From NCBI GenBank assembly GCA_934667175.1, contig CAKULN010000005.1, positions 32,980-96,979 on the forward strand: a stretch of 64,000 nucleotides of DNA, given 5' to 3'. The notes below the pieces were generated by a model, which was not told the DNA's origin, searched no databases, and saw only the letters and a list, made by a program, of their open reading frames with translations. The number at the start of each line of letters is the position of its first letter. Position 1 is the first letter of the stretch. The stretch comes from an uncultured Bacteroidales bacterium. GTDB lineage: Bacteria > Bacteroidota > Bacteroidia > Bacteroidales > UBA932. Below, one piece after another: positions 46,937 through 55,209 of the stretch. The position numbers and the translations under genes were made by a program.

Positions 46937-47256
46937 AAAAAAAGACGTGGGAGTCATACTTTTGCTTATCCCGAACTCTGGCCTTGGCTGCCATCACAAA
47001 AGGATAAGCAACGCAGCTAGCCCACGTCAGGGATGATATGTATAACCTCCACGCAATAAGCGCAGCGATGGTATCATCACCGAAATGGACGTTCCCGTTG
47101 CCGTATCTTCTTTTGTGAATTCTTACTGCCAAGTTTGAGTTCAGAAGATAAACGTCAAGTAACGTCTTAATATGTCTGCCCAACCCACCCTGCATCCAAC
47201 CTAGAGAATCAACAATACTAACTCAAAAGATATCGGATGTCGGGCTAGCCAAGCAG
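46937..47256 (-). ncRNA. Candidate structured RNA or regulatory leader
   Basis: A transcript from the promoter at 47260-47290 would run about 320 bases to a terminator-like hairpin. The closing stem is GACGTGGG (47021-47028 on plus coordinates, reverse strand) with CCCACGTC (46944-46951), holding an inner stem TTGCTTATCC/GGATAAGCAA, and is followed by seven U. Upstream, TATCTTCT and AGAAGATA pair (47143-47150 with 47104-47111), flanked by GACGTT/AACGTC, and the loop contains AACTCAAA, complementary to TTTGAGTT at 47220-47227, a possible pseudoknot. GATGATA/TATCATC forms another stem. GCTAGCCC at the 5' end can pair with GGGCTAGC in the terminator arm. No match to a known RNA class was recognised. 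Confidence 0.55.
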
Positions 47257-47259
47257 TTT

Positions 47260-47290
47260 CAAATTTACAGAATTATTCTAAATATCCAAA
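47260..47290 (-). promoter_or_regulatory. Consensus Bacteroidota promoter for the candidate RNA
   Basis: On the minus strand TTTG (47287-47290), a 19-base spacer and TAAATTTG (47260-47267) match the -33/-7 consensus exactly. No protein gene starts within 350 bases downstream, which supports an RNA product or long leader. Confidence 0.65.
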
Positions 47291-47426
47291 TAATTTGAAA
47301 AATAATATTCAACAAAAATAAAGATTGTGTGACGAGCGCAAATCAGGGGGATTCACTCTCGTGTCAAAGAAATATCTTAGGTATTGTGAGCAAGAATGCC
47401 ATGAATGCTGCCGAGAAGACGCTCGA

Positions 47427-47798
47427 TTACGGTTGCAAACAGCCGATCGGGACCACATAAATTCCATCCTTCGGACGACGATATGCAGTGGCGGTAAGTA
47501 TCATTTTGAACGCTGGTTCCTTCATTTTGGATGTATCAATTTGATTGGACAACGCAGTCAATGTGGTCGCCCCATCGTTGATTAATGACTGCCCACCCAA
47601 TTTGATCTCAATAAGTCCGTAGCGCCCGCCGCGCAAATGTATCACAGCATCACATTCCTGACCGTTTTTATCACGGTAATGGTAAACTTTTCCGTTCAAG
47701 GATTCCGCAAACACTCTCAAATCCCTTACGCATAAGGTTTCAAAGAAAAGTCCCATAGTGTTAAGATCATTCTTCAAGTCCAAAGGCAAATAGAACAC
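47427..47798 (-). pseudogene. C-terminal remnant of an AAA-type ATPase with DUF4143
   Basis: The 123 residues from NDLNTMGLFFETLCVRDLRVFA through GKVYHYRDKNGQECDAVIHLRGGRYGLIEIKLGG match the C-terminal DUF4143 part of a family of ATPases of about 400 residues. The P-loop half is missing and a TGA interrupts the frame about 30 bases before the first GTG. Two direct copies of ATTCAGTAATTTGGC (47811-47825 and 47834-47848) lie at the break, suggesting deletion or insertion-excision. The fragment is unlikely to be functional. Confidence 0.75.
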
Positions 47799-47920
47799 AA
47801 TAATATCAAAATTCAGTAATTTGGCACAAAATCATTCAGTAATTTGGCGCCAATGTTCTCACATCCGAAAAGTCAAGACATTCAAAAAAACACCCGAAAC
47901 GCTTTGCGGCAGCATCTCGG

Positions 47921-48029
47921 GTGCAGGGATTTGTTATGTTCGTTTGTTGTTCGGGCGGCTTCGGTGCTTCGACAGGCTCAGCAACCGTCGCTTCCGGTGC
48001 GGGAATTTGTTATGTTCGTTCGTTGCTCG
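47921..48029. repeat. Direct repeat of about 33 bases, with a REP-like copy between
   Basis: GTGCAGGGATTTGTTATG at 47921 and GTGCGGGAATTTGTTATG at 47997 begin two similar units of about 33 bases, 76 bases apart. A REP-like element lies between them at 47963-47986 (TGCTTCGACAGGCTCAGCA core). The stretch lies just past the end of the TonB receptor gene. Confidence 0.6.
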
Positions 48030-48097
48030 AGATGTTCAATCTGGCTTCGATCAAGCAATCTTCAGCCGATTGACCATAGGTTCTGCCATGGGGAATA

Positions 48098-50476
48098 CTA
48101 GAACTTGAGAGTCAGGCGTCCGAGGGCGGTGGTGCCGGCCATCGGGATGAAGCCGATCTGGTAGTAGCGATTGTCATTAGGATGACCTCCGGAAGCATAG
48201 ATCGCGGAATATACCCAACCGGAAGTGGCGACGTGGGCGTTGAAGATGTTGTTGACATCAAGGCCGAGGGTGATTTCCCTCAGGAAGCCACGGAGTTTGA
48301 TCGGGTAGCTGAAACTTACGTTTGACAATGAATATGCCGGGAGGGAGCGGTCCTTGTTCTGGGTGTTGTCAAGGTACTGGCGGCTCACAAAAGCGGTGTG
48401 CCATGTGGCCTGAACTCCTTTCACTTTGAATATGGCGAACCCGTTGACGATGGCGGACGGGGAGAACGCCAGCGTCGAATTGTCATAGTGAATGGTACTA
48501 AAGCCTGATTCCGCGTCCCAATCCTCCACGACCTCATCGAAGTCCTTGATTTTGTTGGAACTAAGTGCCGCGTTGGCCTCAAGGGTCAGCCATTTGGCGA
48601 CATCCAAACCTGCGGTCAGTTCAACACCTGCCCTATATGAATCCTTAATGTTCGTCGTCAGGTTCTCACCGATTTCGCTTTGCATTCCAGTCTGGACGAA
48701 CTGGTTCACATAATCCATAAAGTAGAAGTTGGCTCCGGCGCGGAAAACAGAACCGGAATACTGGTAGCCTAATTCGTAGTCGTTGACATGCTCGGATTTA
48801 GGGTAAGGATAGTTGAAATTGTCAGTGAAGTTGTTGCGTTCCGGCTCACGGTTGCTCATCGCCACGGACGCATAAGCCCTGTGATTGCCGGCCTTGTAAC
48901 TTAAGCCGAACTTCGGATTGAAGAAATTGTAATTCTCGTCAATGTCAAGACTCTGATTCTTATAGGTACCGTCTTCCTGCTTGACAAATTTGTCGTTGAT
49001 TCCATCCGTGGTATAACGAACGTGCCTATACTGAAGGTCAGCGAAGACAGTGAAATGCTCTCCGAACTGCTTGGAAGCCTTCACAAAAGCGCTGTAATCA
49101 TCCTTTCTGGCATCCGAATCATAATACTTGTAGCTGCCGTTGTCGAAATCCGTGTCGTCAAGGCCGGCAAGAGCAGGATAATGCTTTACGACATCAGGGT
49201 TGGAAACGTATGTCAAGTAGCCGAAATGGTTGCCCCAGAACATCTGTGCGGACAGACCACCGATCACATCCCATCCGTTGTTGTTGTAATTGATGTTATA
49301 AACAAGGCCGGCGGCATTCTGTGACAAGCCTTTCTGACGGACAAAATCAGACAAAACCGGTTTGCCTTTCTCATTCACCATATCGAAACCGAACTTGGAG
49401 ACCTTGTTGTCCGGCCGGAACTCGTCATAGTACCCATAGCCGTAGGTGTAATGAAGAGACAGAGTGGTTTTCAGGTTCTCGTTGATATCCCAAGCCGCGG
49501 AAAGTATGTTGTGGTCCTGCCAGAAGTTGTCCGTAGTCTTCGGCCAGTAACTGCCGTCGTTCAGGGTATAGCGGGTTGTCTTGTAGGTTTCAGGATCCAT
49601 GGACTCGTAGAGGGAGTTGAACCTGCCGAGACCGACGCGGTACATGTCAGCGTATGTCTTGATTCCTGTCTTCTTGCCGTAAGTTCCGTCCATTATCGAC
49701 AGGTCATTTGTTCCGGCTGTCACTCCGCTCCATGCCTGCCCCGTGTGCTCGTAGTTTCCGATGTTCCTGTACCTGATGATGAAGTCTCTTCCGAGCCAGC
49801 TCAGGCCGGCGTACCAAGAGCCTGACTTTCCTGCTGTTCCATGAATATAACCATCCGTTCCGGTTGTGTGGAAGGCGGCGTCGGCGACAAAGTGGTTTCC
49901 AAGCAGTCCGGTTGACATCGAAAAGCCGGTGTTGTAGGTGTTGTAGCTTCCATAAGATGCGTTAAGTTCCACGAACGGATCGTAAGAAGGAGCCTTGGTG
50001 CGAAGGGCAACTGAACCTCCAAAAGCACCATCACCGTTGGTGGAAGAACCGACACCACGTTGGATCTGCACACCGTCAAGCAGGGCTGAGTAACTGTTCA
50101 TGTTAGCCCAGAAAACGCACTGATCCTCAGGAGAATTGAGCGGAACACCATCAAGGGTGACATTGATTCTGGAATCCCCCGCACCTCTGATGCGCATGTA
50201 GGTCGTTCCTGTTCCTACTCCGTTCTCGCTCCATGACAGCACACCAGGTGTTGTGGAAAGCAAGAAAGGCAGTTCCTTACCAGTTCCGGAAAAGTTTTGA
50301 AGTGCCTTGCGGCTTACGTTCGCCACCGCATAAGGGGCGTTCTTCTGTGCACGGACACCTTTCACAATGGCTTCATTGAGAATCTCGGCCTTTGTGGTGT
50401 CGAGCTGGCTTTGAGCATTCAAAGCCTGTGGAGTCATAGCGGCCAATGCCGCTGTTACAAATAAAAAACCTCGCAT
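48098..50476 (-). CDS. TonB-dependent receptor, predicted thiamine uptake
   Basis: The 792-residue protein has a signal peptide (cleavage near LNAQS), a plug domain (VANVSRKALQNFSGTGKELPFLL, MRIRGAGDSRINVTLDGVPLNSPED) and a long barrel ending in GRLTLKF. A TPP riboswitch lies directly upstream, so its expression should fall when thiamine pyrophosphate is plentiful. This supports transport of thiamine or a precursor, as known for riboswitch-controlled outer-membrane receptors in Bacteroidota. No inner-membrane thiamine transporter or thiamine kinase gene is adjacent. Confidence 0.92.
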   Translation of the reverse strand: MRGFLFVTAALAAMTPQALNAQSQLDTTKAEILNEAIVKGVRAQKNAPYAVANVSRKALQNFSGTGKELPFLLSTTPGVLSWSENGVGTGTTYMRIRGAGDSRINVTLDGVPLNSPEDQCVFWANMNSYSALLDGVQIQRGVGSSTNGDGAFGGSVALRTKAPSYDPFVELNASYGSYNTYNTGFSMSTGLLGNHFVADAAFHTTGTDGYIHGTAGKSGSWYAGLSWLGRDFIIRYRNIGNYEHTGQAWSGVTAGTNDLSIMDGTYGKKTGIKTYADMYRVGLGRFNSLYESMDPETYKTTRYTLNDGSYWPKTTDNFWQDHNILSAAWDINENLKTTLSLHYTYGYGYYDEFRPDNKVSKFGFDMVNEKGKPVLSDFVRQKGLSQNAAGLVYNINYNNNGWDVIGGLSAQMFWGNHFGYLTYVSNPDVVKHYPALAGLDDTDFDNGSYKYYDSDARKDDYSAFVKASKQFGEHFTVFADLQYRHVRYTTDGINDKFVKQEDGTYKNQSLDIDENYNFFNPKFGLSYKAGNHRAYASVAMSNREPERNNFTDNFNYPYPKSEHVNDYELGYQYSGSVFRAGANFYFMDYVNQFVQTGMQSEIGENLTTNIKDSYRAGVELTAGLDVAKWLTLEANAALSSNKIKDFDEVVEDWDAESGFSTIHYDNSTLAFSPSAIVNGFAIFKVKGVQATWHTAFVSRQYLDNTQNKDRSLPAYSLSNVSFSYPIKLRGFLREITLGLDVNNIFNAHVATSGWVYSAIYASGGHPNDNRYYQIGFIPMAGTTALGRLTLKF

Positions 50477-50528
50477 AATGTTTTGAATATTAATGCAAGG
50501 GGCTGCCGGTTACGGCAATCTGAGACAT

Positions 50529-50607
50529 AGCTTCCCTTCGGCGGCATTATCCGCATCAGGTTCATTGGGTATGATCTCAACCGGGCAACTGCCCAGTACC
50601 CCCGCTG
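50529..50607 (-). promoter_or_regulatory. TPP riboswitch (THI element)
   Basis: On the minus strand the aptamer runs from AGCGGGGGTACTGGGC through GGTTGAGATCATACCC, AATGAACCTGATGCGGATAA and TGCCGCCGAAGGGAAGCT. The CUGAGA-like and ACCUGAUCUGGAUAAUGCC-like cores are clear. A small hairpin, TGCCG/CGGCA (50504-50517), lies between aptamer and start codon and may be part of the expression platform. No U-tract follows it, so control of translation seems more likely than termination. Confidence 0.93.
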
Positions 50608-50687
50608 TTATTTTCTACTCATCAGTCGCTTCGACACTTCGGCAAACTCAGTGTACCGCAGGTTCAGCGATTGCATCTTTCTGTTCA

Positions 50688-50744
50688 GTCGCTTCGACAA
50701 GCTCAGCGACCGCCTTTTAGGTCGCTGAGCCTGTCGAAGCGGCC
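50688..50744. repeat. Inverted pair of REP-like elements
   Basis: One copy (50688-50711, GTCGCTTCGAC...AGCGACC) and an inverted copy (50720-50744, GGTCGCTGAGC...GAAGCGGCC) face each other across about 8 bases, so the whole unit can fold into one long hairpin. A degenerate copy lies at about 50625-50670. The pair starts 2 bases after the end of the glutaminyl cyclase gene and could terminate or protect its transcript. Confidence 0.8.
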
Positions 50745-50745
50745 A

Positions 50746-51519
50746 TCATTTCTCAACCAGACGCACCTCATAGAGCCGCTTCCAACACTTGCCGGTAAGG
50801 TAAATCTTACCGTCCTTGGGGTTGTAGGCGATTCCGTTCAGTACGTCCGTATTAGCGTCACGCAAAGACTTTGGCAAAAGCCCGCTGCAATCAATCGCCC
50901 CCTCAACTGTCCCGTCGGAAGGATTGATGATCACAATCATGTCCGTCATATAGACATTAGCCCAAATCTTACCGTCAATCCATTCCAATTCGTTCAACAT
51001 CTGCACAGGCCGCCCGTTCATCTTGACTGTCAACACCTTCTGCTGTTTGAACCTTTCATCCATAAAGTACAGCCTTGCGGAGCCGTCCGACGCAATCAAA
51101 CTCTTACCGTCAGTAGTAAGCCCCCACCCCTCACGCGGGTAACTCCACGTCGATTTGTAGGCCAGAGTCTTGGCGTCATAGACAAAGGCAACCTTATTCA
51201 ACCAAGTGAGTATGAATATGTCGCCGTTCAGTTCCACAGAGCCTTCGAGGAAATATTTCTTGTCGAAATCGAACCTTTTCAATGCCTTTCCCGTCGCCAA
51301 ATCCACCTTGCGGAGAGTTGACTCACCGTATTGCCCGGTGGTCTCGATCATCTCCCCGTTCATGAAGAAAAGTCCCTGGGTGAACGAAGTCTCATCATGA
51401 ATATATTCCTTCACAACCTGAACTTTGTACTGGCGCACCTTGGCGTCGGCGCAAGAGGAAGTCAGCAGCGCCAGCATGACCGACGCCGTTCCTATGAATA
51501 TATTCACGAATCTTCTCAT
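50746..51519 (-). CDS. Glutaminyl-peptide cyclotransferase (plant/bacterial beta-propeller type)
   Basis: The 257-residue lipoprotein (signal ending LLTSSC) matches the five-bladed propeller glutamine cyclotransferase family: FTQGLFFMNGEMIETTGQYGESTLRKVDLATGK at the start, LEGSVELNGDIFILTW, GWGLTTDGKSLIASDGS and LNELEWIDGKIWANVY. It converts N-terminal glutamine of exported proteins to pyroglutamate. In Bacteroidota this protects proteins whose signal-peptide cleavage leaves Q+1. Several neighbours here have Q after the predicted cut (for example SFAQ, SASAQ, LNAQ). It follows pyrG by 4 bases. Confidence 0.92.
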   Translation of the reverse strand: MRRFVNIFIGTASVMLALLTSSCADAKVRQYKVQVVKEYIHDETSFTQGLFFMNGEMIETTGQYGESTLRKVDLATGKALKRFDFDKKYFLEGSVELNGDIFILTWLNKVAFVYDAKTLAYKSTWSYPREGWGLTTDGKSLIASDGSARLYFMDERFKQQKVLTVKMNGRPVQMLNELEWIDGKIWANVYMTDMIVIINPSDGTVEGAIDCSGLLPKSLRDANTDVLNGIAYNPKDGKIYLTGKCWKRLYEVRLVEK

Positions 51520-51523
51520 ATTC

Positions 51524-53137
51524 TTACTTTTTCTTTTCCCTGTAAGCCATCGCCGCCTCCACGAAATTCACGAAGATCGGCTGAGGGTTCTCCGGCGTGC
51601 TCTTCAGTTCTGGGTGGAACTGCACTCCGATGAAGAACGGATGTGTCGGGATCTCGACTATCTCCACCAGGCCGGTGTCCGGGTTCTTTCCCGTGGCCTT
51701 CAGTCCGGCCGCCTCCATCCTTTCAAGGTAGGCGTTGTTGAACTCGTAGCGGTGACGGTGTCTCTCCGAGATCATCTCGCTGCCATAAATCCTGTAGGCC
51801 AGCGAGTTCTTATCCAGTTTGCAGTCGTACGCCCCAAGCCTCATTGTCCCGCCCTTGATCGTGGTGCTCTTCTGTTCCTCCATCAGGTCAATGACCGGAT
51901 TGGCGGCGTTCGGGTTGACCTCCGCTGAGATAGCGTCCTTGATTCCAAGCACATCTCTGGCGAACTCTACCACACACATCTGCATTCCCAGACATATTCC
52001 GAAGAACGGCACATTGTGCTCGCGGGCGTATTTTATTGCAAGAATCTTGCCTTCCAGTCCCCTCTCGCCGAATCCGGGAGCGACGAGGATTCCGTCCATA
52101 CTCCCGATCTTTTCCTCGAGGTTGGAGCTGTCAAGATGCTCGCTCTGAACCGTGTGGACATTCACCTTGCACTCATTGGCCGCCCCTGCGTGGACGAACG
52201 ACTCAAGGATGGACTTGTAGGCGTCCTGAAGTTCGACATACTTGCCGACAAGGGCGATATCCACCTGATGCTTAGGGTTATAGAGCCTGTCAAGGAATGA
52301 TTTCAAGTTCGTAAAGTCAGGTTCCGGAGCGGATATTCCGAAATGATTCAGAACCATCTCGTCAAGATGCTCGTCTTCCATATTCAAAGGGACCTGATAG
52401 ATTGACGGAGCGTCGATCGACTGGATGACGTGTCCCGGCTTGACGTTGCAGAAAAGAGCGACCTTGCGCCTGAGTTCCGGAGTAAGTTCCATCTCCGTGC
52501 GGCAGACTATGATGTCCGGATGCACACCGGCCTGCTGGAGCATCTGGACAGAGTGCTGGGTCGGCTTAGTCTTGAGTTCCTTGGCTGCGCGAAGGTAAGG
52601 GACCAAAGTCAGGTGAATGCTGATGAGATCCTCGTCAGGAAGTTCCCACTGGAGCTGACGGATAGCCTCGACAAACGGTTGTGATTCCATATCTCCCACA
52701 GTACCACCAACCTCTGTGACAATCACATCGTATTTGCCGGTCTTGCCGAGGAGCAGCATCCTGCGTTTGATCTCGTCAGTGATATGAGGTACAATCTGTA
52801 CGGTCTTGCCCAGATAGGCGCCTTCCCTCTCCTTGTTGATGACAGTCCAGTAGATCTTTCCGGTCGTCACGTTGTTGGCCTTGGACATGTGCACGCCCAG
52901 AAACCTTTCGTAGTGTCCGAGATCCAGGTCGGTCTCCGCACCGTCGTCCGTCACGTAGCACTCTCCGTGCTCGTAAGGATTCAGCGTGCCCGGATCGATG
53001 TTGATGTAGGGATCGAATTTCTGGATGGTGACCCTAAGTCCTCTTGCCTGAAGAAGTTTGGCCAACGATGCGGCAATGATGCCCTTTCCAAGGGACGAAG
53101 CGACACCGCCAGTAACGAAAACATACTTTGTACTCAT
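51524..53137 (-). CDS. pyrG: CTP synthase
   Basis: The 537-residue protein has the N-terminal synthetase domain ([41 protein letters not shown]) and a C-terminal class I glutamine amidotransferase domain ([17 protein letters not shown] with the nucleophile Cys, and GVQFHPEL). It makes CTP from UTP and glutamine. A -7 box TAAATTTG lies at 53164-53171 on the minus strand, about 30 bases before the start. The glutaminyl cyclase gene is cotranscribed. Confidence 0.97.
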   Translation of the reverse strand: MSTKYVFVTGGVASSLGKGIIAASLAKLLQARGLRVTIQKFDPYINIDPGTLNPYEHGECYVTDDGAETDLDLGHYERFLGVHMSKANNVTTGKIYWTVINKEREGAYLGKTVQIVPHITDEIKRRMLLLGKTGKYDVIVTEVGGTVGDMESQPFVEAIRQLQWELPDEDLISIHLTLVPYLRAAKELKTKPTQHSVQMLQQAGVHPDIIVCRTEMELTPELRRKVALFCNVKPGHVIQSIDAPSIYQVPLNMEDEHLDEMVLNHFGISAPEPDFTNLKSFLDRLYNPKHQVDIALVGKYVELQDAYKSILESFVHAGAANECKVNVHTVQSEHLDSSNLEEKIGSMDGILVAPGFGERGLEGKILAIKYAREHNVPFFGICLGMQMCVVEFARDVLGIKDAISAEVNPNAANPVIDLMEEQKSTTIKGGTMRLGAYDCKLDKNSLAYRIYGSEMISERHRHRYEFNNAYLERMEAAGLKATGKNPDTGLVEIVEIPTHPFFIGVQFHPELKSTPENPQPIFVNFVEAAMAYREKKK

Positions 53138-53233
53138 ATTCTTTTCTGCTCTTTACTGGACTACAAATTTATGTCAAAAATGTGATTACAGAAAATTTTT
53201 GTTTATTAAATGCTTTTCATCGGATGTGGAAGC

Positions 53234-53412
53234 GGTCGCTGAGCCTCTTCTATCGGTCGCTGAGCCTCTCCTATCGGTCGCTGAGCTTGTCGAAGCGTAC
53301 CGATTCTACGATTGTAGTCGCTTCGACAGGCTCAGCGACCGACGAGACCGGCTAAGCTACAGGCGGGAGAGTCTTAGCGACAGACGGGAGAGTCTTAGCG
53401 ATAGAAAGACGG
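53234..53412. repeat. 21-base tandem repeats and REP-like elements upstream of rnpB
   Basis: GGTCGCTGAGC starts at 53234, 53255 and 53276, a 21-base period. A full inverted copy follows at 53317-53341 (GTCGCTTCGACAGG...AGCGACC). Then CGGGAGAGTCTTAGCG begins at 53364 and 53385, again 21 bases apart but with diverged sequence. The array fills the space between pyrG and the rnpB promoter. Confidence 0.75.
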
Positions 53413-53430
53413 ATTATGAAGTTTTTTTAG

Positions 53431-53438
53431 TATTTTTG
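53431..53438 (+). promoter_or_regulatory. -7 promoter box of rnpB
   Basis: TATTTTTG matches TAnnTTTG and lies 11 bases before the first P1 base of the RNase P RNA. Confidence 0.55.
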
Positions 53439-53449
53439 CAAGATAAAAA

Positions 53450-53770
53450 GGTGGGACGATCTGCCGCGCTGCGGAGCTTCGGTTCCGGGTGAGGAAAGTC
53501 CGGACAGGACAGGGCACCCTGCTGAGGAAAGCTCAGATGGGAGTAATCTTATGACAGACGTAACAGAAAACAACCGCCTGGCCACAGGCAAGGGTGAAAA
53601 CGTGAGGCAAGAGCTCACGACGGGTGTCGGTGACGCCATCCGGGTACGATGTCAGGGCCTGCAAGACCAAATATACTGGCAGATGAGGGCTGCCCGCCCG
53701 ATGCCAGGGGGTAGGTTGCGAAGATAAATGGCAGATTCAAAAACAGAAACCGGCTTACGGTCCCGCCTTT
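53450..53770 (+). ncRNA. rnpB: RNase P RNA (bacterial type A)
   Basis: The sequence contains the conserved RNase P blocks GAGGAAAGTCCGGAC, ACAGAAAACAACCGCC, GGCAAGGGTGAAAACGTG, AGAGCTCAC and the 3' segment ACAGAAACCGGCTTACGG. The ends pair as P1 (GGTGGGAC at 53450-53457 with GTCCCGCC at 53760-53767) and a run of T follows, so the RNA ends near 53770. It is the catalytic RNA for tRNA 5' processing. It stands alone on the plus strand, convergent with the glp genes. Confidence 0.96.
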
Positions 53771-53812
53771 TTTCTCGTGAATGATAACTATCTGAAAATA
53801 AGCCCAAAAGAC

Positions 53813-53846
53813 AATTCCCTTACGTTGAACGCAACGCAAGGGAATT
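53813..53846 (-). terminator. Hairpin closing the nusB-glpABC transcript
   Basis: AATTCCCTT (53813-53821) and AAGGGAATT (53838-53846) pair around a loop that contains a smaller GCGTT/AACG pairing. On the minus strand, downstream of glpC, it is followed by GTCTTTTG. It lies between the convergent rnpB and glpC genes. Confidence 0.5.
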
Positions 53847-53938
53847 ATCCTTTCAATTAAGCATCAATCAATTACACATCACGTGAACCAAGCGTCCCCA
53901 TAAAGGCCCGCATCACAAGATGAAAATCCTGGAGCAAA

Positions 53939-55177
53939 CTACCTTGAGTTAGCCTTGGCGGTAGCCTCAAGATCAAGGGCTTCGGCGAGAATCAAGATCG
54001 GGTTCTTTACCTTGTACTCCGTGGACATTTCGATCTGCCACTTGCAGGTCTCGCACTCGCTGCAGACGAAATCAGGAGCGACAGCCTTGATCTGCTCGAA
54101 GACCGGACGTCCGATTTCCTGAGAGTACTTGTAATTCTCCTTCTTGAAGCCGTAGGTGCCGGCGATGCCGCAGCAGCCGCTGTCCAGGACAGTGAATGTC
54201 ACACCCGGAATCATATTCATAAGAGCCTTTGTAAATATGCTCCATCCGAGTTTTTCCACATGACAAGGAATATGATAGGCTATCCTCGCGCGGTAGTCAT
54301 CCTTGAACACCAGTTTGATCTTGCCGGAGTCAATCAACTCAAACAGAAACTTCTCCACAAGGGTTATGCTGTCACGCACGGTGGAATTATCGACTGACAG
54401 CACATCAGGATATTCATCCCTCATCGTGAACACGCAGGTGGAGGAAGTGGCGACAATCGGCAGTCCAGATGCCACTGCCTTCTCAAAGACAGCCACATTG
54501 TGCCTGGCATGCTTTGTGGCTCCAGCCCACAGTCCGTTCGATATCATGGCGACACCGCAGCACTTTTCGTCCATAAGCCGCACTCCATAACCGACGGCAT
54601 TCATCACCGTCACAAAGGCCTTGCCGACCTCAGGCTGCTGGAACTCGGTCGAACAACCATGGAAGAAAGCGACTTGCTTTGAATATGCTTTCTGGGCCTC
54701 CTGAGCCTCTTTCCGGAACCAAGATTCGAAGCCGTGAGCCTTGTATTTCGGGAAAGTCCTATGGCTGTCGATGTGAAGAGTGGCGTCCATCACAGCCTTG
54801 ACCGGCTTGGAAGCCACCATGAAGTTCACTATAGGAGCGAAAGGCCTTGCCATCTTGCCCATGAAATCCGTGCTTGCCAAAAGACGGTCACGAAGCCCGG
54901 GAACGCTAGTACTGAAACGACGGCGCGCGGAATGAATCAAATCGGCGATCTTCACGCCTGAAGGGCAAGCCACCTCGCAGCGCTTGCAGTTCATGCAATA
55001 CTTCAGGTTCTCGTCGAAAAAGTACTTGTTCTTAAGACGAAGCCTCTCCCCGTCCGGGCCGGCCTGTTTAGGACCGGGGTACAACGGATTGACAGCCACA
55101 ACCGGACAGTAAGCGGTGCAGATCGTACATTTGATGCACTGTTCGAAATTATTGAAACTTATGTTCTTCTCTTGCAT
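53939..55177 (-). CDS. glpC: Anaerobic glycerol-3-phosphate dehydrogenase subunit C
   Basis: The 412-residue protein has two 4Fe-4S motifs at the N-terminus (CIKCTICTAYCPV and CMNCKRCEVACPSG) and two CCG cysteine-rich domains (FHGCSTEFQQPEVG with EKCCG, and CHVEKL with DSGCCGIAGTYGF). It anchors GlpAB and passes electrons to menaquinone. The gene follows glpB with a 32-base gap and ends the operon. Confidence 0.94.
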   Translation of the reverse strand: MQEKNISFNNFEQCIKCTICTAYCPVVAVNPLYPGPKQAGPDGERLRLKNKYFFDENLKYCMNCKRCEVACPSGVKIADLIHSARRRFSTSVPGLRDRLLASTDFMGKMARPFAPIVNFMVASKPVKAVMDATLHIDSHRTFPKYKAHGFESWFRKEAQEAQKAYSKQVAFFHGCSTEFQQPEVGKAFVTVMNAVGYGVRLMDEKCCGVAMISNGLWAGATKHARHNVAVFEKAVASGLPIVATSSTCVFTMRDEYPDVLSVDNSTVRDSITLVEKFLFELIDSGKIKLVFKDDYRARIAYHIPCHVEKLGWSIFTKALMNMIPGVTFTVLDSGCCGIAGTYGFKKENYKYSQEIGRPVFEQIKAVAPDFVCSECETCKWQIEMSTEYKVKNPILILAEALDLEATAKANSR

Positions 55178-55209
55178 GTTCCTTTCAATGTCAAATGAAT
55201 ATAATCGGC

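Noticed and set aside
46899..47195. 98-residue reading frame on the minus strand across the candidate RNA
   Set aside because: It has no recognisable domain, its end overlaps the terminator stem and U-tract, and the same bases form several long stems. A structured RNA explains the region better, though a small protein is not excluded.
47821..48108. Plus-strand frames over the direct repeats near 47.9 kb
   Set aside because: They consist of repeat translation, have no family resemblance and oppose the TonB receptor gene.
53234..53412. Possible CRISPR array
   Set aside because: The units are contiguous with a 21-base period and no spacers, and no cas genes are present.
53058..53492. Plus-strand frame encoding repeated SVAEPLLSVAEPL
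   Set aside because: It is the translation of the REP-like and 21-base repeats and runs into RNase P RNA. No start site or promoter fits.
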